64,000 nucleotides of DNA from NCBI RefSeq assembly GCF_014654615.1, contig NZ_BNBB01000016.1, forward strand, positions 1 to 64,000, read 5' to 3'. Below the pieces are notes generated by a model. That model ran no database searches, was not told the origin of the DNA, and was given only the letters and a program-made list of their open reading frames with translations. Below, in pieces: positions 7,097 through 16,005 of the stretch. The number at the start of each line of letters is the position of its first letter. The first letter of the stretch is position 1. The position numbers were made by a program, and so were the translations under genes. The DNA comes from Streptosporangium violaceochromogenes (GTDB lineage: Bacteria; Actinomycetota; Actinomycetes; Streptosporangiales; Streptosporangiaceae).

Positions 7097-10000
7097 GAAC
7101 CCTCGCCTCCGCCCTGGTTCTGCTCGCTCATGATCGTGTCCAGCAGCCGGTGCAACCGGCTCCAGGTGGCCCGGAGGTCGTCAGCCGTCATCGAGCCGAT
7201 GATCTGCTCGGCCACCTTCTCCGCTGCACGGACGGCGTCCACCATCGCCTTCGGCTTGCTGTCCCTGACCGCCTTCCGTGCGATCTTATTCGCCGTCTTG
7301 TGCAGCGCCGTGATGCGTTTGGTCACCTCGCGGCTGTCGGCGGCCAGCCGCGGGTTGTCCACCATGATCAGGACGATGTCCTCGACATGCCGGAAGAACG
7401 CGTCCTGGAGCTGGGCCTGGAAGTCCTTCCGGACCTGCTCCGGCAGCCGCATCAGGTCGGCGTCGGCCTTGACGAGTTCTCTGGCCAGGTTCTGGGCGCT
7501 CGCGGTGGTCTGCGACTGCAAGATCAGCGCATAGGCCTCGTGCGCGACCCTGATGCGCTCGTCCGCGAGGGTCATGCCCTGCCGCGCCGCGATGGCGTGG
7601 GCAGGGGTCACCTCGAGCCCCCGCAGTATGTTCCCAGGTGCCGAGCTCGTCACCGTGCTCACCTCCGGCGCGAAGTGCAAGGTGAACTGGACGCCGAAGA
7701 CACGCATCAGCTTGTTGCGCAGGAACCGGCCCTCGGCTTCGCCGATGCCGTAGAGCCCGCCCTGAACCCGCAGCAGCGCCCTCGTCCGTATCTTCTGGAA
7801 GATGCCTTTGACGGCGCCCTTTCTCAGGTCCAGCAGCTTGATCAGCATGTTGGGCTCGGTGGGGTAGAGCATCTGTGGGTGCACCTTGTTGATCGCCGCC
7901 CGGATCGCGTGGTCGACCTCGTTGGACCACAGCGTGAGCTGCCTGCTGCGCCGCGCGTCGCGCCGCCGCCACTTGAACCCGCCGAACCGGTAGCCGCCGA
8001 TCACGATCAGCGGATGCCGGCCGAGATCCTCAAGGACCTTCACGTATGCGGCGAGCACACCCATCGTGTTCTTCGCCGTGACGGAGGTGTCGGCGTCCTG
8101 GCCGACGCCGTACACCACGTCGTTCATCTTCGTGAGGACGCGCGTCGCGGTCCGCACGTAGGACGAGCCGAGCACCTCCTCACGGAAGAGGCCGAACGGC
8201 AACGCCTCCTTGGCACGCAGGCCCTTCTCCCGCTTCTCGGCGAGAGGCTTCTTGTCGCCTAGCTTGCGGAACTTCCTGCGTACCTCGGAGATGCCGACCC
8301 GGGTCCTCTTGCCCTTCTTGACGCGGACCCAGTTCGGGGTCCACACGAAGCCGAAGACGGCCATGTTGAGCTCGGGTCGTGTGTCGACCTTCCCGACGGC
8401 CGTGGCGATCTCGGTCTTCCCCTTGTCGGGATCCAGGTGCTCCATCGCGTTGATACCGATCACGACCGCGGTCCGTGCCGCCGCGAGGTCCTCGGTGCCG
8501 CCCTCCCATGCTCTGGTGATGTACCGCACGGCCATGTCCGACTTCACCTCCGACGGGATGGTGGCGATGGTGACGACGAACCCGATCCGCCGGTCACGGC
8601 CTTCCATCGGGATCACGGTCGCCGTCAGCCGGCTCACCGCCCCCTCGGTCTTCCTGAACTTCATGCCCTTCTCGGCCTTGTCGATCTCGTAGGGGAACTC
8701 CTCCTCCGTGAGCTCGACCTTCGACGTCTCCTCGGCCGGGTTGACGACCACCCGGACCGTGTAGCCGTCCTCGCCGTACTTCTTCAGATGGATCGACGTG
8801 AGCCGGTGCCGCCGCTTGATGTCGGGGAGCCCCTTACGAACAGACTCCGGGGTCGCGTCCTCCGCGCGCAGCAGTCGCAGGGCGTCGCGGACGGCGGCGT
8901 CCAGCGCGCGCTTCTTGGCCTTGTCGGACCGCCTGTCCGGCTTGTGGTCCCTGCGGCGGCTCGGCCCGCTCCTCGGGCGGTGCCGGTCGGGGCGGCGCGG
9001 GCGGATGCGGTCCCTGACCGGCCTCCTCGGCGGCTTGGCGGGTTTCCTGTCCTGCTTCCTCGGGCGTCTCTTCCCGTCCAGGGCTGTCTTGAGCTTCGCC
9101 CAGAGCTTCTTGACCAGGCCGACGATCTTGTCGACCATCCAGTCCACTGCGTGGTTCACCGGGCGGGCCAGCTTCTGGAAGATCTGCCTGACCTTGCCGG
9201 CGATGCCGCCGATCCCCAGGATCGCCGCCAGCGCGCCGATCAGGACCGGGATCGAGCGGGCCAGGGCGCGTTCGACGAGCGCGGGCACGCCACCGGTCCC
9301 ACCCCGCGCGATCGCGATCACCGCGTCGAGGACCGCGTCGACGAACGCGATGATCTGCCGGCCCTGGGTCACGATGAACCGGATGATGTCGATGATCATC
9401 TTGCAGGCGCGGATGAACGCGGACGCCGGGTTGAACAACGACACGATCCAGGTGATCCCGGCGATGACGATCGTCGGCAGCAGGTAGGACACCAGGTCCT
9501 TGATCAGGGTCTTCTTCAGGTCTCCGACCCGGCTCTTCAGGTCGGACCACATGCCGGCCACGCCGCGTTTCTTGGTCTCCGCCACGATCGGGACGGCGGT
9601 CTCCGCCGCGCTGACGGCCTGCTCGGGGACCTTGCGGACGAGCCGCGACCGGATGTTCGCCCATGACAGGCCCAGCAGCGCCGCGAGCATCATCAGGACG
9701 CCGAGGCTGTCGAAGCCGGTCGGCAGCTGTAGGCCGGCCAAGACCCCGGTGCCCAGCAGCCAGGCCAGCACACCCTGTTCCAGGTGCCTGCCGGCGTTCT
9801 TGGCGAACAGCGTGAGGCCGCCGCCCACACCGGTGACGAGGTTGCCGAGGAAGCCGATCGGGTCCTTGAGAATGGCTTTGACCGCCGAGGCCGCCTTGCG
9901 GAGCACACCCACGAGCAGCGCGCCGAGCTGCTTGATCGTCTGAATGACACCGCCGATCGCGTCTGCCGCCTTGGACACGAGGCCCCTGTTCTTCTCCTTC

Positions 10001-11901
10001 TCAGCCGCGATCTCCTCGTCCACCGACGTGACGGCATCCTTGTACTTGGTGGCGAGGGTGTCGACGAGCGCGGTGCCCTTGTCGTCGACGGTGTCACGCA
10101 GCTCGTCGAACTTGCCCTCGAAGTCCGCCGCGGCCTCACGACCGAGAGCCTGTAGATCCTTGGGCAGCTTGTCCACCGCGGCCTTGAGGTCCCTGCGGCC
10201 GGTCGCGATGCGCTCCTTGGCGCGGCGCAGTTCCCGCTCGACGGTGTCGGCGATGTCGGCGATCATGAGACGCATCGCCGCCAGGTAGTGGTCCTTGGCC
10301 GTCTCGTAGATCCGGTTCGCTTCCTCCGGGAGATCGGCGAACAGATCCTTCACCCAGCGGGCCTTGCCGGCCAGGCCGGAGTAGCGGCGGTCCTTGTACT
10401 CCGCCATGCCCTTCTCGTGCTCGGCGGTGAACTTGTCCCGTGCGTTCTTCTCCTGCCTGGTGAACTGGTCGTCCACCGTCTTGTCCAGGTCCGTCAGGAT
10501 CTTCTCAACGTCGCCCTTGGTCTTGTCGAAGACGTCCTGCAGGATCGCGGTGACCTGGGTGCGCTTCTCCTCGTCGGTGGCCTTGGTGCCGGCCTTGCCC
10601 GCGCCGACGTTCTTGCCCGTGGCGATCCTGGTGGCGTGCATGGCGGCCATCGCCTCGGCGCCCTGAGTGGCCGCGACCGCCTTGACCTGCTTGATCTCCT
10701 TCGCCTCGCCGGCACGCAGCTGAGCGGGAGCCGTCACCGAGTGCTCCTCCATCGCCTTCTTGTCCTTGACCGCCTTGGCGAAGGTCGGCTCGTTGGACTT
10801 CATCAGCTGCGGCTCGGTGACGGCCGCGTCGGCCATCTGCCGGTTGACCTGTGCCGGGCCCTTCGCCATGTCCGTCGCGGACGCGGGCAGCGGGTCCGGG
10901 GCGGCCTGGTTCGGATCCGGTGTGCCGGGTTTGCCCGGCACCTTGTCGCCGGCCAGCGGCACGACCGGCTTCCCGTCCGGCGCGGGCGTCGGCTTCTCCC
11001 GGGTGGTGTCGGCGATCTCCTTCGCCGAGGCCTCCTTGCCCTCGCCGACCTTGCCCTGAACGTCCTTCTTGACCTGCTCGGCCTTGCCGGATTCGCCGAA
11101 GCGGTTCGCCTCGTCCAGGTTCTTGGGGGCCTGCTTGGCGACCGCGTCCTCGACGGCCTTGACGAACTCGGTCTTGTTGAACTCCTTGGGCTGGGCGGAG
11201 TTCATGTTCTCGGCGTGTGCCGCCTTGCCGCGCGCCTCCCGGTCGTCGCTGGGCGGCACCGACGCGGCCTGCGCCGCGCCTGCCTCGGCCTTCGCCGGCG
11301 GGTGGCTCGCGCCGACGCGTCGCTTCTTGGCCGCGACGTCCTTCTTCAGCGCCTGGAACTTCGGGTCGGCCCCCGGCGAGCGCGGGCCGGCGGCATCTTT
11401 CTTATTGGCCGTCTCCTTGTCCCGGCGCTCCTTCGGAGCTGTGTCGCGGTCCCTTTCGTCGGGCTTGGTTACCGGTGGCGCCGTCGCCTTCTCCACGGAC
11501 GTGGGCGGTTTCTCCGTTGCCGGGGGCGTCCCGGACTTCTCGGCGACGGGGGCCGAAGGAGCGGACGGCGCTGGGGCCGGTGGCGTGGGAGTCGGCGTGG
11601 TGAGCGTGGGTACCGTGGGGGCGGGGAGGGCTCCGGCCTGGGGCGCGACGGCCTGGTTGCCGGCGAGGTTCCGGCCGGCCGGCAGCATCTGGCCCCGCCA
11701 ACCCGATGGCAGCGCCTCGATGCCGGGCGGCTGCCCACCCATCGCCGCTGCGACGGCCGCGTTGCCCGCGAGCGTCTGCGCCCGGACGACATCCGCCGAG
11801 ACGGGGGCCATCGCGGTGCGCGGCCGGCGGGTGTCCGGCAGCGCCGTCACGGTCGGGGCGGTCGTTGGCCGTGGCGTGCGGACCTTCAAAGGAACAGGCA
11901 T
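7093..11901 (-). CDS. Giant eCIS-effector-like multidomain protein with candidate C-terminal toxin
   Basis: A 1,602-residue protein; the ATG at 11901 has a GGGGGGCG stretch upstream. Layout: a Pro/Thr-rich N-terminus with two short LAGN(A/Q)AV motifs (44-50, 79-85) like those in DUF4157-linked contractile-injection cargo; a Lys/Ala/Glu-rich disordered and coiled-coil region (about 100-660); a glycine/alanine-rich hydrophobic block (about 660-940) with several membrane-compatible helices; a very basic Arg/Pro linker (about 945-1000); and a C-terminal part (about 1000-1602) with GINAMEHLD, MAVFGFVWTPNW, QDADTSV (Asp1269, Asp1271) and YPTEPNML. The DADT motif and alpha/beta pattern would fit a GT-A glycosyltransferase-like or nucleotide-sugar enzyme, but that is speculative. 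No sheath, tube or baseplate genes are in the window. Confidence 0.75.
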   Translation of the reverse strand: MPVPLKVRTPRPTTAPTVTALPDTRRPRTAMAPVSADVVRAQTLAGNAAVAAAMGGQPPGIEALPSGWRGQMLPAGRNLAGNQAVAPQAGALPAPTVPTLTTPTPTPPAPAPSAPSAPVAEKSGTPPATEKPPTSVEKATAPPVTKPDERDRDTAPKERRDKETANKKDAAGPRSPGADPKFQALKKDVAAKKRRVGASHPPAKAEAGAAQAASVPPSDDREARGKAAHAENMNSAQPKEFNKTEFVKAVEDAVAKQAPKNLDEANRFGESGKAEQVKKDVQGKVGEGKEASAKEIADTTREKPTPAPDGKPVVPLAGDKVPGKPGTPDPNQAAPDPLPASATDMAKGPAQVNRQMADAAVTEPQLMKSNEPTFAKAVKDKKAMEEHSVTAPAQLRAGEAKEIKQVKAVAATQGAEAMAAMHATRIATGKNVGAGKAGTKATDEEKRTQVTAILQDVFDKTKGDVEKILTDLDKTVDDQFTRQEKNARDKFTAEHEKGMAEYKDRRYSGLAGKARWVKDLFADLPEEANRIYETAKDHYLAAMRLMIADIADTVERELRRAKERIATGRRDLKAAVDKLPKDLQALGREAAADFEGKFDELRDTVDDKGTALVDTLATKYKDAVTSVDEEIAAEKEKNRGLVSKAADAIGGVIQTIKQLGALLVGVLRKAASAVKAILKDPIGFLGNLVTGVGGGLTLFAKNAGRHLEQGVLAWLLGTGVLAGLQLPTGFDSLGVLMMLAALLGLSWANIRSRLVRKVPEQAVSAAETAVPIVAETKKRGVAGMWSDLKSRVGDLKKTLIKDLVSYLLPTIVIAGITWIVSLFNPASAFIRACKMIIDIIRFIVTQGRQIIAFVDAVLDAVIAIARGGTGGVPALVERALARSIPVLIGALAAILGIGGIAGKVRQIFQKLARPVNHAVDWMVDKIVGLVKKLWAKLKTALDGKRRPRKQDRKPAKPPRRPVRDRIRPRRPDRHRPRSGPSRRRDHKPDRRSDKAKKRALDAAVRDALRLLRAEDATPESVRKGLPDIKRRHRLTSIHLKKYGEDGYTVRVVVNPAEETSKVELTEEEFPYEIDKAEKGMKFRKTEGAVSRLTATVIPMEGRDRRIGFVVTIATIPSEVKSDMAVRYITRAWEGGTEDLAAARTAVVIGINAMEHLDPDKGKTEIATAVGKVDTRPELNMAVFGFVWTPNWVRVKKGKRTRVGISEVRRKFRKLGDKKPLAEKREKGLRAKEALPFGLFREEVLGSSYVRTATRVLTKMNDVVYGVGQDADTSVTAKNTMGVLAAYVKVLEDLGRHPLIVIGGYRFGGFKWRRRDARRSRQLTLWSNEVDHAIRAAINKVHPQMLYPTEPNMLIKLLDLRKGAVKGIFQKIRTRALLRVQGGLYGIGEAEGRFLRNKLMRVFGVQFTLHFAPEVSTVTSSAPGNILRGLEVTPAHAIAARQGMTLADERIRVAHEAYALILQSQTTASAQNLARELVKADADLMRLPEQVRKDFQAQLQDAFFRHVEDIVLIMVDNPRLAADSREVTKRITALHKTANKIARKAVRDSKPKAMVDAVRAAEKVAEQIIGSMTADDLRATWSRLHRLLDTIMSEQNQGGGEGS

Positions 11902-12363
11902 CCGGCGCCCCCCGCGAACTGTGTTTCGACGAATGATCGCACCGTGCGCGTCGCGCGAGCGCTGTCCCGACGTCACCCCGGCGTCACAGCGGTCAGGTTG
12001 CAACGGCGCCACGGAACGGGCACCTGTACCGCTTCGACATCCGTCGCGTAGGGTTTGATCTGGGAGTTCTCCGGATGGCCCGCGGCGTCCGCGGTGGCGT
12101 CTTCACCACCGTCACGCCCGCGCCGCGGGTGCTCGCCGTCTCCACCACCTCGCGGCAGTGCGCTCCGGCGAGGGCGTCGAGCCGGGACTGGTGGTCTTGG
12201 CCGCGGGTGGATACCCGACCGGTGTGTCGGCACCGGGGGTGCGGGACGTTTCCGAGACGATGCTCGGCATGACGACCGCCCCCGTAAGGGGCTACTCCTG
12301 CGGACCGGAAATCTCCTCGACGAACAGCGCTGTGGGCAGGCCGGACAACGCCTGGACCCGCGC
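11902..12363. other. Intergenic region upstream of the giant gene
   Basis: About 460 bp between the giant gene and the methyltransferase, both on the minus strand. Open frames on the plus strand (for example 12158-12367) lack binding sites and family motifs, and are treated as chance frames in GC-rich DNA. It presumably holds the promoter of the giant gene; no clear -35/-10 pair was found. Confidence 0.4.
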
Positions 12364-13257
12364 CTAACCGAGTGCCGGCGGGTGCTCGGCCGGACGGCGT
12401 CCCCAGGCCGAGATCAGCGGCGCGAGTGTCAGGTCGAGTTCGCCCGCGTGGAGGGCGGCCAAGTGCGCGTCGATCTCGGCGTCGTCGGCCAGGCCGGCCG
12501 CGAGCAGCTCGCCGCGCACGTGCCGGATGGTCGCCGCCTCCAGCCGGTCGCAGGCCGGCCCGCCGACCGGGAAAGAGCCCGCCGCGGCGACATCCACCAA
12601 GCCGGCCTCACGCAATGCCCGCGGCAGTGTCCGGCCGTAGCGCAGGTCCGCACCGCGGCGCGCCAGCAGCTCCCGGACCGCGTCGCGCAGCCGGTTGGCC
12701 CGCCGCTGCGCCGGGCCGCTGTCGTCCAGGCATGCCAGTGGCTGCAGAGCGGTGTCGGCGTCCTCGACCAGCAGCCGGCCGCCGGGCCGCAGCGCCGCCG
12801 CCATCGTGGCCAACGCCCGAGCCCGGTCGGGTACGTGGACCAGCACGAGCCGGGCGTGCACCAGATCGAACGTCCCCGGCTCCGGGGGCGGATCGGTGGC
12901 GACGTCGTGCCGGCGCACCTCGTACCCGCCGCCTGCCTTCAGCCACGACGGGTCGATGTCCGTGGCCAGCACGTACCCGGTCGGACCGACGGCCGCCGCG
13001 AGCGCCTCCGGGATACTGCGGCCACCGGCCCCCACCTCCCAGCAGCGCGAGCCGGCCCTGACCCCCAGCCGATCGAAGTGCCCCCGCGTCACACCGTCGA
13101 ACAGCTCGGCCAGCCAAACGAATCGCTCGCCCGCCTCGGCGCGCGCGTTGTCCAGCAGATACCCGCGGGCGGGAGCGGGCTCTCCACCGAGCGCGGTAGT
13201 CCCGCCTATCGGATCCGGTCGGCCACCGACGTGCGGCGGGCGGGGCGAGGAGGTCAT
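12364..13257 (-). CDS. Class I SAM-dependent methyltransferase
   Basis: A 297-residue methyltransferase of the UbiE/COQ5-like fold. Motif I is CWEVGAGGRSIPEAL, the acidic end of strand 2 is VLATDIDPSWL, motif IV is TFDLVHARLVLVHVPD, and AALRPGGRLLVED follows. The start at 13257 has GGGGAGG 11-18 nt upstream; a longer frame to 13338 begins in unlikely sequence. Substrate unknown; similar proteins modify small molecules or natural products. It stands alone, with no biosynthetic neighbours. Confidence 0.82.
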   Translation of the reverse strand: MTSSPRPPHVGGRPDPIGGTTALGGEPAPARGYLLDNARAEAGERFVWLAELFDGVTRGHFDRLGVRAGSRCWEVGAGGRSIPEALAAAVGPTGYVLATDIDPSWLKAGGGYEVRRHDVATDPPPEPGTFDLVHARLVLVHVPDRARALATMAAALRPGGRLLVEDADTALQPLACLDDSGPAQRRANRLRDAVRELLARRGADLRYGRTLPRALREAGLVDVAAAGSFPVGGPACDRLEAATIRHVRGELLAAGLADDAEIDAHLAALHAGELDLTLAPLISAWGRRPAEHPPALG

Positions 13258-13992
13258 CACTACATGGTCACCTCCCCAGACCACCGGCGCCACGACGACC
13301 GGAGAGGGATATCTCACACAGGCCAGCGAACCCCGCACGTCCTACAGCACGGGTTCGCACCGTGACGCGCCGGAAGGGGTACATGTGTTCGGCCCCCACA
13401 GCCAGCGCACCAGACGCGGGACAGCGCGCTGACCGGACTGTCGGCTGCGGCCGGTTCTACCTCGCACCGGACGCCTTCGATCACGACGTAACGTCGGGGC
13501 CGGCGGATCCGGCAGACGCACGTCTCCGTTCGTGAATACCTCTTCTCCGGTTCGGGATCCGGGGCGCGCCACTCGCAGGGCCTGGCGCCGGTGGCGACGT
13601 CGCGGTGCTGTTACGCGACGTCGCCGCCGGCCGATGGGCCTTGGCGGTGTTTTTCGCTGGAAGCTATGGGTGGCCCCGCAGGCGGGGTGGCCGAGGTAGG
13701 CCAGGAGCGATGGCGACGGCCTGGTGGGGTCTGCGGCGAGCCGGTCGGCGGTGTCGAGGCTGATGGCGGGCATGGCCGCTGGTCAAGGGTGCCGGGTTGC
13801 GCGAGTCTGGGCGAGGCGGTAGGAGCCGGTTCCGGTTTCGATGATGTTGCCGCCGAAGGTGAGGCGGTCGACGATGGCGGCGCAGACACAGGACGGGACG
13901 CAGACCGCCGACATCGACCGGGCGATCGCTGCTAAGAAGCGGTGTGAGGCACAGCACGACCTAACCACCACGCACGTGTTCGAGAGGAGCGC
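13258..13992. other. Gene-poor region with IS21 scrap left of the att hotspot
   Basis: About 735 bp without an intact gene. The right part holds a remnant of an IS21 helper gene (13783-13885). A minus-strand frame at 13342-13773 directly follows that remnant, but it has low-complexity, arginine-rich sequence and no motif, so it is not called. Confidence 0.45.
13783..13885 (-). pseudogene. C-terminal remnant of an IstB-like IS21 transposition helper
   Basis: The minus strand encodes AIVDRLTFGGNIIETGTG followed by SYRLAQTR and a stop at 13783. This is the end of IstB-like ATP-binding helper proteins of IS21-family elements (their C-terminus typically reads DRL-x6-IIETGT-x-SYRL). Everything upstream of that tail is gone, and no istA is present. 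Confidence 0.6.
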
Positions 13993-14349
13993 ATGATGGG
14001 TCACAGCCGTTGGGAAACCTACAAGGCGAAGCGTCTGCGCGAGATGGAAGCGGATGCGCAGCCCCACTCCGAATACGAGCAGGCGGGCCGTGACTTGGAG
14101 CTCGGAGACCAGTTGCGTGAGATCCGTAGGCGTCGAGGCCTGTCTCAGAAGGTCGTAGCGGAGCGCTCCGGGATGTCCCAACCCGCCCTGTCTCGCATCG
14201 AGGGCGGTGGCGGTATCCCGGATATAGCGACACTGCTGCGCCTCGGTGCGGCAATGGGGGTTCGGTTCCGCGTCGAGCTCGTCGTCGACGACGACACCAC
14301 TGAAATCGAGCCTCTAACGGTGCATCACCGACAGCTCGCGACCACATAA
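13993..14349 (+). CDS. XRE-family HTH regulator, orphan HigA-like antitoxin
   Basis: A 118-residue protein with an Xre helix-turn-helix at about 38-92 (LREIRRRRGLSQKVVAERSG, then MSQPALSRIEGG). It is preceded by GAGAGGAG. Proteins like this are the second gene of HigBA/RelBE-type modules, where the antitoxin binds the toxin and represses the operon. Here no toxin gene precedes it; the space upstream holds an IS21 scrap, so the toxin may have been lost. An ATG one codon later (13996) is equally possible. Confidence 0.8.
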   Translation: MMGHSRWETYKAKRLREMEADAQPHSEYEQAGRDLELGDQLREIRRRRGLSQKVVAERSGMSQPALSRIEGGGGIPDIATLLRLGAAMGVRFRVELVVDDDTTEIEPLTVHHRQLATT

Positions 14350-14796
14350 GTTACAGACGGCCACTTCGAGGCTTAGTCCGCAGGCTTCCGCTGCTCCTTC
14401 CGCGGGAGCGGTCTTCAGCCGCGACAGGCTTGCTCAGGAGTCGTGAGCGCCAGGGGAACAAGGAAAGGCCCGGCTCTAGATCACATTCTTGAGCTGGACC
14501 TCTGATGTTGGAGCGGGTGACGGGAATCGAACCCGCGCTGTCAGCTTGGGAGACGGTCACTGGCGTTGGTGGGCTGAGCTGGGAAGACGGGGGTGCAGGT
14601 GGACGGGGTGCGGTTCCCCGCCTGTTCTGGCACGTGATCAGCGCTGCTCGGGACGACCTGGACGAAACCATGGGGGACATGGCGCACCCGCGCATGTGTC
14701 CGCATGCCTGATGGCCTCGTCCGTCATCGATCCTTCCCGGCGGAGAGCCGAGCATTTTCGGGACGTGGTACTTGCCGCCGCTATAACGTCCGTGTT
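14350..14796. other. Gap holding the first att copy
   Basis: About 450 bp between the orphan antitoxin gene and the toxin gene, with no supported gene. It contains att copy 1 (14511-14603) and, to its right, a segment similar to the left end of the AICE (compare TTCCCCGCCTGTTCTGGCAC near 14613 and 15699). Confidence 0.55.
14511..14603. repeat. att copy 1: 3' part of tRNA-Gly plus element-end homology
   Basis: Positions 14511-14551 are identical to the 3' half (T-arm, variable region and part of the anticodon arm) of the tRNA-Gly gene at 29128-29198. The similarity to copy 2 continues through about 14603 with only a few changes, beyond the tRNA part, so the two share an element end. The bases to the left also resemble the flank of copy 3. 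This marks an older insertion at the same site. Confidence 0.75.
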
Positions 14797-15141
14797 ATGA
14801 ACTGGGGAGAGGTGGAACTGGAGCCAGAGGTTGATGAGTGGTTCGACACGCTTGATCAGGAGGGGCAGGAGACGGCGGCGTTCTACGTCGACCTGCTGGC
14901 TGAGCGTGGCGTCCTGTTGGATGAGCCCTACACTCGTCAGCTCCGCGGCAAGTTACGTGAGCTGCGTTTCCACCTCGATCGGGAGGCGGTACGGATCACC
15001 TACTGGATCGCACCGGGCCGGCGGATCATCATGCTGACGGTGTTCCGCAAGCAGCGGATGCGCGAGTCCGCTGAGATCGAGCGGGTGTGGCGGGCCATGC
15101 AGCGGTGTATCGCCGAGGCTCACACGGCAGACGAGGAGTGA
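14797..15141 (+). CDS. Type II toxin, RelE/HigB family
   Basis: A 114-residue small basic protein of the RelE/ParE/HigB fold. It begins LEPEVDEWFDTL, has LRGKLRELRFHLD in the central sheet and a conserved RIIMLTVFRKQRMR stretch near the C-terminus, ending with an EIERVWRAMQR helix. Such toxins cleave mRNA on the ribosome. The ATG at 14797 is chosen over an upstream frame extension because it matches family length. The antitoxin gene follows 5 bp downstream. Confidence 0.87.
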   Translation: MNWGEVELEPEVDEWFDTLDQEGQETAAFYVDLLAERGVLLDEPYTRQLRGKLRELRFHLDREAVRITYWIAPGRRIIMLTVFRKQRMRESAEIERVWRAMQRCIAEAHTADEE

Positions 15142-15146
15142 GCGGT

Positions 15147-15446
15147 ATGGGTGAGCGCAAGAGCTGGGGCGCCAAGCGGGCCGAGATCATGAGCCGCCCT
15201 GGGGCCGGAGCGGCGTATGAGGCCACCAGGATCCGGTTCGAGCTGGGTGAGGCGGTACGGCTGCGCCGTGAGCAGCTCGGCCTGACCCAGAGCGACTTGG
15301 CCGAGCGGACAGGCTTGAAGCAGCCGGCGGTGGCACGGTTCGAAGCGGGCGGGACGATGCCGACCATTCCGATGCTGGAGCGGCTCGCGGAGGCTCTGGA
15401 GATGCGGCTGAGCGTTCAGTTCCAGCCACTGCGCGAAGCAAGCTGA
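15147..15446 (+). CDS. XRE-family antitoxin partner
   Basis: A 99-residue protein with a helix-turn-helix at about 36-90 (LRREQLGLTQSDLAERTGLK, then QPAVARFEAGG). It lies 5 bp after the RelE/HigB-type toxin gene, the usual HigBA order, and probably neutralises it and represses the pair. It is similar in layout but not closely in sequence to the orphan regulator at 13993. The pair sits alone between two att copies. Confidence 0.87.
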   Translation: MGERKSWGAKRAEIMSRPGAGAAYEATRIRFELGEAVRLRREQLGLTQSDLAERTGLKQPAVARFEAGGTMPTIPMLERLAEALEMRLSVQFQPLREAS

Positions 15447-16005
15447 TCTTCAGAGGGTTTCCGGGGCCACGGATCGCCGAAAGAGAACTGGGAGACCGAA
15501 GGTCACTGGAAACGACTAAGGTCCAGATCGGGAAACCGTCCCTGACCTGGGCCTTCATGATGAGAGCGGGTGACGGGAATCGAACCCGCGCTGTCAGCTT
15601 GGGAAACGGTCGCTGGCGTTGGTGGGCTGAGCTGGGAAAACGGGGGTGCAGGTCAGGGCGGGGCAAGTGACCGTGAGTCCCCGTGAGTGACCGTGGTTCC
15701 CCGCCTGTTCTGGCACGGATCTGGCACGTGATCAAGGTACTGCTTCATGTGTTGCTGTGGCGCTGCTCTTGACTGTCCGGCTAGCTGAGGCTGAGAGATG
15801 AAGTCTCGACCCATCGATCACCCTGACCGTGGACAGAGATTAGCCAGTGCTAGTGCTGTGACCGGAAACGTTCACCGGGGTGCACACGTGTCCGGCAGGG
15901 TTCTCATAGGGCAAAAACCGGGAGCAGTGGAGGAGTCCACGCGGTTTTTTGGCACGAGGCGGTCAGTGTTGCCACCTGTGCCTGTTTTCGCGTGGCGGGC
16001 GGACC
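15447..16005. other. Non-coding left end of the AICE
   Basis: About 560 bp with att copy 2, short direct repeats (CCCCGTGAGTGACCGTG-like near 15675-15700) and the left end of the inverted-repeat cassette at 15850. No supported gene. Confidence 0.5.
15558..15653. repeat. att copy 2 (left end of the AICE)
   Basis: Positions 15558-15605 are identical to 29121-29168. Left of it, AGATCGGGAAACCGTCCC (15527-15544) matches, with one change, the sequence just left of copy 3, so the 1.05-kb unit to the left ends like an AICE right end. Right of it, through about 15653, the sequence matches copy 1. Confidence 0.8.

Noticed and set aside
7081..12051. Long plus-strand open frames opposite the giant effector-like gene (for example 7081-8262 and 10288-12051)
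   Set aside because: Arginine/glycine/leucine-rich translations without motifs; typical antisense shadows of a high-GC gene on the minus strand.
12158..12367. Plus-strand ORF in the gap upstream of the giant gene
   Set aside because: No binding site, no recognisable family, and codon pattern no better than other frames there.
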